A stretch of DNA of 46,593 nt from a virus. The translations under genes and the position numbers were made by a program. This document shows, piece by piece, positions 1 through 8,272 of the stretch. Every line of letters starts with the position of its first letter. Position 1 is the stretch's first letter. The notes beneath the pieces are model-generated. The model saw only the letters and a program-made list of their open reading frames with translations. It did no database searches and was not told the origin of the DNA. Location of the stretch: the IMG/VR virus record IMGVR_UViG_3300005577_000011, positions 1 to 46,593 of that record. One strand, given 5' to 3'.

Positions 1-70
1 CACCGTCACGCACCGTCACGAGTTGTACGTGCTCCCGAAGTCCACCTTGCGTGCTTTTGGTGCGGACGTC
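1..70. repeat. Direct terminal repeat, left copy
   Basis: These 70 bases are identical to 46524-46593. The repeat begins with a doubled 10-mer (CACCGTCACG twice) and lies inside the terminase small-subunit reading frame, which continues correctly when the ends are joined. It is most simply the overlap of a circular or circularly permuted assembly. A true short terminal repeat is possible but would be oddly placed inside a gene. Confidence 0.95.
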
Positions 71-175
71 GAGCGCGACGCGGACCTGACGGGTGCGGCG
101 AAGCTTTTGGAAGCGGCGCCATCGCCGACTGAGGCGATCGAAGAGGCGGAAATCGTCGGTGTGCCAGCAAACTGA
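2..175 (+). CDS. Terminase small subunit, C-terminal part (continues from 46120-46593)
   Basis: This is the 3' end of the gene cut by the contig ends; codons start at base 2 and the stop is TGA at 173-175. It encodes an acidic tail ending EAEIVGVPAN. In small terminases the C-terminal part usually contacts the large subunit or portal. It overlaps the start of the large-subunit gene by 17 bases, as is usual for translationally coupled terS-terL pairs. The N-terminal helix-turn-helix half is at the other end of the window. Confidence 0.85.
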   Translation, partial: TVTHRHELYVLPKSTLRAFGADVERDADLTGAAKLLEAAPSPTEAIEEAEIVGVPAN

Positions 176-2009
176 CGAACTTCGCCGGATCGATCCAGAA
201 ACTCGTGCCCTCCTGCGCGCGAAGATGGACGAAGATCCGTGGTACTTCTTCAAGTACGTCTGCAAGCAGGCCGACCTCGCCGTCGAGCGCATTCACCGTC
301 CGCTGCTCTACGTCTACACCGGCCAGGCTGCACTCCTCGCCGCCACGCTCAGCGATCCGCGCTTCGAGGGCATCATCACGCGGCAAATCCGAGAGGACTT
401 TTTGCGGCAAAGCCCGCCGATCGACTGGCGCAACCCGGCGGACCTTCCGAGGATCAAGGCGCGGCTGAAGCGCGTCTACATGTGCGGTCCGCGCGGGATG
501 GGCAAGTCCGTCGACGCCGATTGCGCGGACCTGTGGGAGACGACGGTCAACCCGAACCTGCGCGTAGGCATCGGCTCGAAGTCCGACCCTTACGCCGAGA
601 AACGCGTCATCACCATCGGCGAGATTGTCATGAGCCCGGAGTACGCGTTTTGGTACCCGGAGCGCGTTCCGCTCAGCCCGAAGAGCGACGTGACGATGAA
701 GGCTCTCCTCCTCGCCGGACGAACCGAGAAGGCGGCGGAAGCAACGATCGAGGGCCGCGGTATCACCTCGCAGTGGCGCGGCAATCACTACGGGAAGATC
801 CGGCTCGATGACATCGCGGGAACGGAGTACGGCGAGGCGTCGATCGAGGACGCGCTGCGCTTCATCGCTGGTATCGACGCGCTGCAAATTCGCGAAGTGT
901 TTGGCGGGAGCCGCGAGGTGTACATCGGCACGGTCAGCGGGGAGCTCGACGATCACTCCGTGCTGATGGCCGATCCAGGCGTTTTGCACATCGTGATGCC
1001 GATCGAGGAGCACGAGGGCGGCACGACGATCGAAAACATCTTCTCCGATGGCACCCTGACGATGTCGGAGGAGGGATGGTTCACCCGCGAGGCCGTCAAC
1101 GAGTTGAAGCGGAAGGCGCGGGCGAACGAGGACAAGCATTCCATCGTCGAGCTGCTGCACAACTTCTACATGGTGCCGCACAAGGATGGCGGATCGTTCG
1201 TCTTCACCAAAGCGATGCTCGACGCGGCGAAGGGCATTCACTGGATTTTCAGCGAGGAGTTGCAGCGCGACGTTCTGATGCTCCCCAAAAAGGGCAAAGA
1301 GAAAACGTGCCGCGACCGGTCGCGACCGGAGTTTAACGCGGACGATTGGCGCCTTCTCGACGTGACGACTCTCCCTCGGACGGCGCGCGCCTGGGCTGTT
1401 GATCAAAGCGTTTCTCAGACCGGCGACGAGTGGGCATTCGAATACGTAGTCATGGATCACGAGGGTGTCGAAATCCTGCTCGATGAAGAGGTTGATCGGG
1501 GATACGACAGGCTGTTAGACGCCGCCAATCCGTTCGACAAAAAATGTGGATCCCCGAAGCATGTAGGCGCCGACACCAACGCCACACAGGGAATGACCCT
1601 CGAATGGATGAACAGGACGCAGGAGTTTCAGTCGCTCGCCAAACGAATCGAGGGGATTACGTCCGGCCAAGAGGCGAAAGACGCGCTCATTCGTCGCTGG
1701 ATTGCGGGGCGCATGCTCACGGGCGATTTCTATGTCAACCCGCGCATGATCAAATGGATTCACGAGGCAAGCCGTTACCGGCCGCGAAAGCCGGACGGAA
1801 CGCTGCGAAAGAACGCGGTTGATAACCGGCTCGACGGCACATGGATGGCGTGCTCACTTTGTAAGCGCCCGCCCTCGCCGGAACAGATCGAAGCGGATGC
1901 GTCGAGCGCTTTGCTCGAAAAAGCACTATCATCGCGCAACGTGAATCGGCTGACCGGCATCGACAACTCGAATTGGATGGACTGCCTGCCAAAGGGTCGC
2001 GCGGCATGA
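159..2009 (+). CDS. terL: Terminase large subunit (DNA-packaging ATPase and nuclease)
   Basis: About 616 aa, the usual size. The N-terminal ATPase has a Walker A motif GPRGMGKS (Lys about 116) and a Walker B strand IRLDD (Asp about 217-218). The C-terminal RNase H-like nuclease has three candidate metal-binding acids: AVDQS (Asp about 415), VGADTN (Asp about 472) and AVDNR (Asp about 555). It pumps DNA through the portal and cuts it at headful or site-specific ends. I chose GTG at 159, preceded by GAGGCGG and overlapping terS. The frame is open upstream to ATG 93, but that extension is Arg-rich out-of-frame translation of terS. ATG 225 is the conservative alternative. Confidence 0.93.
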   Translation: MCQQTDELRRIDPETRALLRAKMDEDPWYFFKYVCKQADLAVERIHRPLLYVYTGQAALLAATLSDPRFEGIITRQIREDFLRQSPPIDWRNPADLPRIKARLKRVYMCGPRGMGKSVDADCADLWETTVNPNLRVGIGSKSDPYAEKRVITIGEIVMSPEYAFWYPERVPLSPKSDVTMKALLLAGRTEKAAEATIEGRGITSQWRGNHYGKIRLDDIAGTEYGEASIEDALRFIAGIDALQIREVFGGSREVYIGTVSGELDDHSVLMADPGVLHIVMPIEEHEGGTTIENIFSDGTLTMSEEGWFTREAVNELKRKARANEDKHSIVELLHNFYMVPHKDGGSFVFTKAMLDAAKGIHWIFSEELQRDVLMLPKKGKEKTCRDRSRPEFNADDWRLLDVTTLPRTARAWAVDQSVSQTGDEWAFEYVVMDHEGVEILLDEEVDRGYDRLLDAANPFDKKCGSPKHVGADTNATQGMTLEWMNRTQEFQSLAKRIEGITSGQEAKDALIRRWIAGRMLTGDFYVNPRMIKWIHEASRYRPRKPDGTLRKNAVDNRLDGTWMACSLCKRPPSPEQIEADASSALLEKALSSRNVNRLTGIDNSNWMDCLPKGRAA

Positions 2010-2107
2010 ACGTCAGCCGCCGCCCCTACTCGGTAGATTCGCGCGCGCTTCCCTCGCCCGGTAGCCGCGAAGACCACTACCGAGAGGGACGACGGGTGCG
2101 CTCATGA
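2006..2107 (+). CDS. 33-aa microprotein tiled between terL and the metallopeptidase
   Basis: ATG at 2006 overlaps the terL stop (ATGA), and the TGA at 2105-2107 overlaps the next start (ATGA). The short frame exactly fills the gap between two genes with coupling at both ends. The product is basic and Ser/Arg-rich with no recognisable domain. The double ATGA tiling is the only evidence. It may be a real peptide or simply a re-initiation relay that keeps ribosomes moving to the downstream gene. Confidence 0.45.
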   Translation: MNVSRRPYSVDSRALPSPGSREDHYREGRRVRS

Positions 2108-2604
2108 AAAAGAAACGGGAGATCGCGACCCCAACGGCCATCTTTGTGGTTGCACACGGTGGATATCCCTTCGACGTGATGGTGGCGATCGGCGCGTCTG
2201 ATGCCGAGGTAGCGGCCGCGCTATCGGAACGTGGGATTGACCCGACCGAGGAAGAGACTCGCGACCTGAGCGTGGAGGGAGAGACGTCGGTCGAAGGGCG
2301 GTGCGTGATGCTTCGCGGTGGTGGAACCGTGCTGCGCCTACGAACCTTTACAGACACGCCGAAGCATTGGGGGCAGCTCGCGCACGAAGTCTTTCATGCC
2401 GTCGACTTTATGCTCTACAGAATCGGCGTGCGTCATTCGGAGAACAGTTGCGAGGCATACGCTTACGCGATCCAGCACCTCATGACGGAGATCACGACGC
2501 AGCTTGCGCTCCCGCCGAGTAAGCGCGAACGCGGCATTATCCCATCGCCAAATCAGCGACCGATGCGAACGAAGGGCACGCGTGGAACCCGACGCCAACG
2601 CTAA
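2104..2604 (+). CDS. Small zincin-type metallopeptidase-like protein
   Basis: 166 aa with a zinc-protease signature HEVFH (His94, Glu95, His98) and a downstream Glu in NSCEAYAYA (Glu117) that could be the third ligand, as in gluzincin-like folds. Uncharacterised proteins of this type sit beside terminase genes in other phages; a role in virion maturation or in modifying a host protein is inferred, not shown. It overlaps the neighbouring frames at both ends. The C-terminus is Arg-rich and translated through the portal start. A second HExxH protein is encoded at 19115-21274. Confidence 0.75.
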   Translation: MKKKREIATPTAIFVVAHGGYPFDVMVAIGASDAEVAAALSERGIDPTEEETRDLSVEGETSVEGRCVMLRGGGTVLRLRTFTDTPKHWGQLAHEVFHAVDFMLYRIGVRHSENSCEAYAYAIQHLMTEITTQLALPPSKRERGIIPSPNQRPMRTKGTRGTRRQR

Positions 2605-4810
2605 CGACCCGATCACTCCCCTCCTGCGCAGGGAGGAGGACTCGGCGAAGATCGAGACCGACGAGCGGTACGGCTACGACCGCATCTATCCGGCGAAAGA
2701 CATCCTCGCAAAGATGGGCAGCACGTACGCCGATCAGGTCGAACAGGGCGACAAGAATTTCGAAGAGCGGTTCCGCCGCATGCGCGCAGCAGAGGATGCG
2801 TACGAGGCGGACGAACCGGGCGCCAACGAAGTCCTGACCGTGCCGCTCGGGAAGGGCATCATCAACCAGCAAATCGCGTGGGTTTCGAATCAGATCCTCA
2901 GCAAAGACCCGTACATGACATTCCGCCCGCTCGACGGCGGATCGTACGAGGTTCCGGTTGGCGTGATGGACGGCCCGTCGACGAACACGCCGGTAGTCGG
3001 GTACGAGGAAGCCGGACCGCAACCGATCTTCGAGACCGAGGATCTGTCGAGCGAAGAGATCGCTGCGAACTTTCAGGACCTCATCCAGTACTACCTGACC
3101 GAGTGCGAGGACTTCGAGCAGCTCGTTGAGGACACCACGCACGCAATCATGGTCGGTGAGAATCCGACCTACTGGCGCATCGATTACGACCCGCGAGTGT
3201 TGCACGCGAAAACGCGCAAGTTCATCCGGACGGCAAAAGGTGACGTGCAGATTTTCGGTGTAGAGGACACGACCGTCGTTCCGCGAAATTTAGTACGCAT
3301 CCGCCACGTCTCCGGCTACAACGTCACGACCTCACTCCCGATCGAGGACGAACAAACGGCGTGGTGGATCGCGGAAAAGAATCCGCTCACCAATCAAAAG
3401 CTGTGGGAGGGGATCAAGGAAGGCCGGTACGACTTCGCGCGCAAGTGGGGCAAGAAAGGGCCGGACCAGTCCCTCGTAGACAAGGTCATGAACTTCGGCG
3501 AGAACCTGCGCGAAAACGACCCGATCGAAGCGCGCGCCGACCGGATCGATTCGCTCGTGGCCGAAAAGCCGCTTGCCGAGCACGACGTACGGACCCTCTC
3601 CTTTTTTCACCCGTTCCTTATCACGCAGCAGGACGGGACCAAAGCCATCGAGATCCGCTCATGCCTTGGCGATCTGCACGTCAAATCGCGGACCTTCCTG
3701 AGCATGACGGCGAATTGGTCGTGGAGCGGAAGGCGCCTCATCGTGCCGTTCTTCCGCCACAAGCGCCCGCATCGGTTCAGCGGAATGTCGGCGTCGGGAG
3801 ACGTGGCGCCGATCCAAGCACTCCTGTCAAGCTTCATGGATCTCCAGGTGAAGAACAAGGTTCAGAACACGCTGAAAGTGTTCCTCATCAAAGAGAACTC
3901 GCCGACATGGCGGCAACTGAAGGCCAAGAACTTTCAAGTTCGTCCCGGCGACATGCTTACCTTCGACGAGCCGACCGACATCAGCCTTCAGCAACTCGGC
4001 GCGCCAGTCGAAACGCTCGCGCCGGAAATCGGGATGCTCACCGCGATGGGCGAAAGCCTCCTCCGTCAAGACGAGACGGACATCCCGAACCGCACGCCCG
4101 GAGCGACGGTTGCCCTCACGCAGCAGTCGGTCAAGCAGCAGTCGATTCAGCTTCTCCGCTCCGAACGGCGCTCGATTGCGAAGGCGATCATGCTGTACCT
4201 CCAAACCATCGCGCAGTTCTCGCAGTACGCCGTGATCCCGTACAACGACAAAGAGAAGAAGAAGATCGTCTCAAAGATCATCGGCTTCCCGCGCGAGGTG
4301 ATCGCGAATCACTTCTCTTGCCGCGTGACGGCGACCGGGGATGACGATTCCGCGCAGGCGCGCTTCGAGAAGGCCGGACTGCTCGCGCAGGATACCGACG
4401 CGCAGAACGAAGCGGACATGGGCCTGCTTCAGACGATCCTTGACGGGCAGGTACCGCAAGCCAAGCGCGACGCCGCGCAGTTCCTCCTGCTTCGTCGCAA
4501 CCGGCTCTACGCGGAACGGATTCGCAGCTTCAAACTCGACACGCAGCACTACGCCATTGACGAGAAAATGATTGCCGGATGGCGGCAGTCATTGATCGAC
4601 GAAGCAGCGCAGCAGGCCGAGGCAGCGGCAGCGGCGCAAGGAGGAGTGAATGGCCCGCAGCTTCCTGCCCCCGAAGGTGGAGGATCTGTTCCCCAGCCAC
4701 AAGCCGGACAAGAACCATCTGGCGGCCCTGGCGGACAACCTGTTCTTCCAGGAGTACCTGTCCCAGCTTCACCGCAAGCTGTTCAACCACCGGGAGCGGC
4801 TGGGCCATGA
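2582..4810 (+). CDS. Portal protein
   Basis: 742 aa from GTG 2582, which has GAAGGG seven bases upstream. The frame is open to 2504, but that stretch overlaps the upstream gene and is not portal-like. Position directly after terminase, length, and the N-terminal region on nucleotide-binding membrane-free helices (for example LTVPLGKGIINQQIAW) fit the large portals of podoviruses, which form the dodecameric DNA channel. The last ~65 residues are Pro/Gly/Ala/Gln-rich and probably disordered. That tail overlaps another gene (4650-4931) by 161 bases in a different frame. Confidence 0.85.
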   Translation: MEPDANANDPITPLLRREEDSAKIETDERYGYDRIYPAKDILAKMGSTYADQVEQGDKNFEERFRRMRAAEDAYEADEPGANEVLTVPLGKGIINQQIAWVSNQILSKDPYMTFRPLDGGSYEVPVGVMDGPSTNTPVVGYEEAGPQPIFETEDLSSEEIAANFQDLIQYYLTECEDFEQLVEDTTHAIMVGENPTYWRIDYDPRVLHAKTRKFIRTAKGDVQIFGVEDTTVVPRNLVRIRHVSGYNVTTSLPIEDEQTAWWIAEKNPLTNQKLWEGIKEGRYDFARKWGKKGPDQSLVDKVMNFGENLRENDPIEARADRIDSLVAEKPLAEHDVRTLSFFHPFLITQQDGTKAIEIRSCLGDLHVKSRTFLSMTANWSWSGRRLIVPFFRHKRPHRFSGMSASGDVAPIQALLSSFMDLQVKNKVQNTLKVFLIKENSPTWRQLKAKNFQVRPGDMLTFDEPTDISLQQLGAPVETLAPEIGMLTAMGESLLRQDETDIPNRTPGATVALTQQSVKQQSIQLLRSERRSIAKAIMLYLQTIAQFSQYAVIPYNDKEKKKIVSKIIGFPREVIANHFSCRVTATGDDDSAQARFEKAGLLAQDTDAQNEADMGLLQTILDGQVPQAKRDAAQFLLLRRNRLYAERIRSFKLDTQHYAIDEKMIAGWRQSLIDEAAQQAEAAAAAQGGVNGPQLPAPEGGGSVPQPQAGQEPSGGPGGQPVLPGVPVPASPQAVQPPGAAGP

Positions 4811-4931
4811 AAAGACGGATCAGTCGCTTGATTTCCGGCGCGGACAAATCGCCGGATTTGACGAAACGCTGCAAATACTTGAAACTTTGCGCGACAAAGT
4901 CGAGAATCCACCGACCGAGGAATTGAAATGA
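4650..4931 (+). CDS. 93-aa protein overlapping the portal 3' end
   Basis: ATG 4650 is preceded by AAGGAGGAG, one of the best ribosome sites in the window, although it lies inside the portal gene. The product is a charged helical protein with no recognised domain (residues such as FDETLQILETLRDKVEN suggest helices). Its stop overlaps the next start (ATGA at 4928). Its composition is ordinary, whereas the overlapped portal tail is low-complexity, so this frame is probably the constrained one. Function unknown; an assembly co-factor is plausible from position. Confidence 0.75.
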   Translation: MARSFLPPKVEDLFPSHKPDKNHLAALADNLFFQEYLSQLHRKLFNHRERLGHEKTDQSLDFRRGQIAGFDETLQILETLRDKVENPPTEELK

Positions 4932-5899
4932 GCGTCATCGAAGATCGGCTGAAGGAACTCCACACGATGAATGAGGGCGCTCCGGATGACGAGCCGACGC
5001 CCGCACCGGTTGTAGCGGCCACTCCAGAAACACTTGCCGCGCCGGTTGTTCCGGCGACCCTCTCCTTCGACGGCATCCTCCCTGACGATGACGATTTGAT
5101 CCCGCCTACCCTTCGCGGAAAGACACTGCGCGAGCTGGCCGAGGATCGCAAGCGCAGCATCGACCAGCGCGACAGAATCGGGGAGGCGAAGAACATCGCC
5201 GAGCAGGAAGCGTTGCTTTTGAAGCGTCTCCTCGGATCGGTCCTCGAAAGGCAACCCGCCGCGCCGCCAACTCCTGAACCAGCGAAGTCCGAGACGTACG
5301 AGGAACAGATCCGCCGCGAATCACTCGGTGAGGTTGCCGCCGCCGATCCAAACCTCGCCCTCGGTCGCGTGGCGGATATCGCCGAGGGGCGCATCGTTCC
5401 GCAGATCGACGAGAAGTTGCAGCCGCTTGATGAGCGCCTGCAACGTATCGAGACTCGCGAGCGGAACAACGACATTCGCGCGGCGCATCGGCAGGCGGGT
5501 ATCCTGCTCGGACGAGACCCGAAAGACTGGGCTTCGGATCGAGAAATCGAAATCATTTCGAGCGTTGTAGAATCCAAAGGATGGGCGCCAGACGATCCAA
5601 AGAGCTACGTGGATGCGGCGAAATGGATCGACGACATCGTTTCGTACAAAGTGCCGAAGCCAGGGCCGACCGCACCTCGCCAACCCGTTCCCACGGCGCC
5701 CGCCCCGACGGTCGGTTCAGGTGCCCCGGCCGCCCCAGTCGACGCGCCAGCGCAACCGGAATTTGATGTGCGCACGCAGAACCTCATCGAGCGCGTCGGC
5801 AAGCACTTCCGCGCGCAGGGCTACAAACTCCCCGACGATAAATTGAACGCAGCGGCCGTGGCCGCGATGAGTCAAACCAAACGCCGCCGCACGGCGTAG
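4928..5899 (+). CDS. Putative scaffolding protein
   Basis: 323 aa. Acidic, Pro/Ala-rich N-terminal third; a central charged helical region (about residues 60-215, with likely coiled coil around QIDEKLQPLDERLQRIETR); a Pro/Ala linker; and a basic C-terminus ending TKRRRTA. Acidic helical body plus basic tail between portal and capsid genes is typical of scaffolding proteins, whose basic tail binds the coat. Sequence homology was not tested, so this rests on architecture and position. Confidence 0.6.
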   Translation: MSVIEDRLKELHTMNEGAPDDEPTPAPVVAATPETLAAPVVPATLSFDGILPDDDDLIPPTLRGKTLRELAEDRKRSIDQRDRIGEAKNIAEQEALLLKRLLGSVLERQPAAPPTPEPAKSETYEEQIRRESLGEVAAADPNLALGRVADIAEGRIVPQIDEKLQPLDERLQRIETRERNNDIRAAHRQAGILLGRDPKDWASDREIEIISSVVESKGWAPDDPKSYVDAAKWIDDIVSYKVPKPGPTAPRQPVPTAPAPTVGSGAPAAPVDAPAQPEFDVRTQNLIERVGKHFRAQGYKLPDDKLNAAAVAAMSQTKRRRTA

Positions 5900-5909
5900 G
5901 AGCAACGAA

Positions 5910-6518
5910 ATGGCAGCGACAGAGCAAGACTTCACACCAGCCGACGCGAACCCGGTTTACAGTTTTCGCGCCCCCAAAAAGCTCCCTGAGAAACATGCGG
6001 CGGTTCACGGCGAGCACTTCATTACCGATCAGAAGGATGTCATCAACGACCGCAGCTCTGTGGCAGCGATCTACCCCGGCTATTTTCGGCTTCGCTCCAA
6101 CCCGACGCAGGAGTTGGACTTCAAGTTGTGGGAGGACCGGGAGGACACACACTCGCTCCGCGACTGGGCGCGCATGACTGGCGAGGGATTCACCGAAGCG
6201 CTCGCGAAGGACTTTGACATCAACTTCCGCGTACGCCATCTGTGGCGCCCCGACACGGGGAAGAGGATCACGCTCGGCGGCCACACCAAGCCCGCACTCG
6301 TTCTGATGTACCGAACCGGCGAAGAGGCTCAGCGGAAGCAAGAGGAGAAACTTCGACTCTCCACCGACGTTCAGACTTCGGTCGAACAAAAGGCGGCGGG
6401 GGCAGCGAAGAATTGGCAACGTGAGGCCGGGAATCTCGACCTCCCCGCAGACATGGAAGTAACCGACGTGAAGATCACCGAGGGCGAGGAAGAAACCATT
6501 CAACTGAAAGAGGAGTAG
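5910..6518 (+). CDS. Conserved-looking virion-region protein, unknown
   Basis: 202 aa, start ATG 5910 after GGAG. Mixed alpha/beta composition with a charged C-terminal helix and an acidic end. No motif recognised. It lies between the scaffold-like and beta-rich surface-like genes, so a head-associated or assembly role is likely but unproven. Confidence 0.65.
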   Translation: MAATEQDFTPADANPVYSFRAPKKLPEKHAAVHGEHFITDQKDVINDRSSVAAIYPGYFRLRSNPTQELDFKLWEDREDTHSLRDWARMTGEGFTEALAKDFDINFRVRHLWRPDTGKRITLGGHTKPALVLMYRTGEEAQRKQEEKLRLSTDVQTSVEQKAAGAAKNWQREAGNLDLPADMEVTDVKITEGEEETIQLKEE

Positions 6519-6521
6519 GGG

Positions 6522-7412
6522 ATGCCCACGTACATCGGGAACACCGCAACCTCAAACATCACCACCGGGAACGTGATCGGTTCAAGCCTCACGATTTCCA
6601 CGGCGGCAGGTAAGATCATCGCCGGCGCCACGTCCCTTTCCATCCGCAACAACGCGGACAGCGCCGACAACTTCAAGATTTTAGACGCCGGAAGCGCGAC
6701 GCTTCGCAGCACGCTCACCATCACGGCGGGCGGCGTCGTTCTCACCGACGACGGAATCACCTTCAACGGAACTTCCGAGAAGATCATCCAGCCGGTGACA
6801 TCGCTCGTGTTCCGTGACCACGGCGACGCGAATACCAACATCACCGTTCTCGACTCCGGCGCGACCACCATTCGCGGCGCGATCACGCCCACCGGTGGCG
6901 TAGCTGCCGCTGGCGGATTCGCTACCTCGCCGCGCCTCTGTCACACCGGTGGCGTGCCGGCAATCGCGACCACCTCTGGAACCAACTCCGCGACGAACAC
7001 GGCCGGGATGATGTACCTCGCCGAGGTGTTCGTGCCGGCCAATATGAGCGTGACCGGCGTGGCGATCTTCAACGGGACTGCCGTTGCGGGAAACGGGAAG
7101 GTCGCGCTCTTCAGCGTCTCCGGAACGACCGGAACGCGCGTCGCGGTGTCGGCGTCGACGGCGATGTCCGGAACGACCGCATACCAGCTCATCCCGTTCA
7201 CTGGGGCGCCGATCGCCGTCGTCGGCCCGGCGACGTACTTCATCGGCGCAATCTACGACACGACCACGCATGACCTGCGCGGCCACGTCATCGGATCGTT
7301 CGCCACCGGCACGGTCGGATCACTGACTTATGCCACCGATTCCACCTTTGCCACCCTGACCGTTCCGACGACGTTCACCGCCGACCTCGGACCGATCGCG
7401 AGCCTCTACTAA
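6522..7412 (+). CDS. Beta-rich virion surface or fibre-like protein
   Basis: 296 aa, almost entirely Thr/Ser/Gly/Ala/Val. The N-terminal half has repeated beta-strand units (TLTITAGGVVLTDDGITFNG), as in phage fibre stems. The C-terminal half (about 130-296) resembles a beta-sandwich receptor- or carbohydrate-binding domain. It lies three bases after the previous gene. A head fibre or head decoration role fits its place upstream of the capsid gene, though a misplaced tail fibre is equally possible. Confidence 0.6.
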   Translation: MPTYIGNTATSNITTGNVIGSSLTISTAAGKIIAGATSLSIRNNADSADNFKILDAGSATLRSTLTITAGGVVLTDDGITFNGTSEKIIQPVTSLVFRDHGDANTNITVLDSGATTIRGAITPTGGVAAAGGFATSPRLCHTGGVPAIATTSGTNSATNTAGMMYLAEVFVPANMSVTGVAIFNGTAVAGNGKVALFSVSGTTGTRVAVSASTAMSGTTAYQLIPFTGAPIAVVGPATYFIGAIYDTTTHDLRGHVIGSFATGTVGSLTYATDSTFATLTVPTTFTADLGPIASLY

Positions 7413-7419
7413 GAAACCG

Positions 7420-7722
7420 ATGATGACCGTAAGCAACAGGACGCACAAAGGCCTGCTCTTGTCCCTCTTCTTTTCAGGATCGAATGAGCGGCGCTTTCAG
7501 ATGAGCGTTGCCCCTGTGGCAACGCGCACCTTCGACAAGCTGCGAGGCTCCGCGGCCATCATCAAGAGCGAACACGAAACCACCTACCAGTTTCAAGACG
7601 GGGAAGTCGACTTCGATCAAGACGAAGCCGATTTGCTTCGGGACCTGTTGTCAGGCCTGACGGAAGCCTCTCCTTCGGAATTTCACGCAATCGGAGAGTT
7701 GAAAGCACTTTTGAATCCGTAA
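7420..7722 (+). CDS. Hypothetical protein, ~100 aa
   Basis: Acidic in its second half (FDQDEADLLRDLLSGL), with a predicted helical C-terminus. Start uncertain: ATGATG at 7420 has a weak ribosome site, and an internal ATG at 7501 would give a 73-aa product that keeps the whole ordered part. Nothing recognisable; lies in the head gene block. Confidence 0.55.
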   Translation: MMTVSNRTHKGLLLSLFFSGSNERRFQMSVAPVATRTFDKLRGSAAIIKSEHETTYQFQDGEVDFDQDEADLLRDLLSGLTEASPSEFHAIGELKALLNP

Positions 7723-7768
7723 GGCGCTTGGTCGCGCATGGCAGGGCGAGGAGATAGAGACATGCGAC

Positions 7769-8260
7769 ATGGCAGCAGGAGCCTATTTCCCGTGGTACCC
7801 GTTCGATCAGAATGTCTACGATGAATGCGCCGAAGAGTTCCCCGAGTCCGCGTCTCTGACGGGGCTGGCCGGGACTCCGGTCATCATCGATTCCAACGGC
7901 CGCATCGACGAGTGCGGCGCCTCCCCGACCGTCATCTACGGCGTTCTCGCCGCCGATGGTCATAACGGCACGGCTGGCCAGTACAAAAACATCGTCTACC
8001 GCCTCCGCGCTGGCGACAAGTGGGTCATCTGCGTTGACGAAGCTCTCGCGCAGAACCTCCTCGGCGTCGCGGCGGGCAACCTCGGCGTCGTCAAGGACGC
8101 GACCACCGGACTGTGGTACGGCTCGACCGGCGACGCCGGCGACCAGTGCCGCGCGGTCGGCTACATCCAGGGCACAACCCCGCCGGGATTCCAAATCGGC
8201 GATACCAAGTGGGCGGCGTTCGTCATCTTCGACGATGCCAACCTCCAGATCGGCCAGTAA
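7769..8260 (+). CDS. Putative head decoration protein
   Basis: 163 aa, directly upstream of the major capsid gene. The central part (GTPVIIDSNGRIDECGA, then YGVLAADGHNGTAGQYKNIV) has the beta-barrel look of gpD/decoration-type proteins, which trim expanded capsids. A strong GAGGAGAT precedes the start by about 12 bases. Identity is inferred from position and strand pattern. Confidence 0.6.
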   Translation: MAAGAYFPWYPFDQNVYDECAEEFPESASLTGLAGTPVIIDSNGRIDECGASPTVIYGVLAADGHNGTAGQYKNIVYRLRAGDKWVICVDEALAQNLLGVAAGNLGVVKDATTGLWYGSTGDAGDQCRAVGYIQGTTPPGFQIGDTKWAAFVIFDDANLQIGQ

Positions 8261-8272
8261 GGATCAGACGCC

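Noticed and set aside
93-158. N-terminal extension of the large terminase from ATG 93
   Set aside because: Arg/Ser-rich translation of terS in another frame; GTG 159 has a ribosome site and normal overlap.
6-1460. 484-codon minus-strand frame opposite terminase
   Set aside because: Antisense to a gene with clear ATPase and nuclease motifs; composition typical of a shadow frame.
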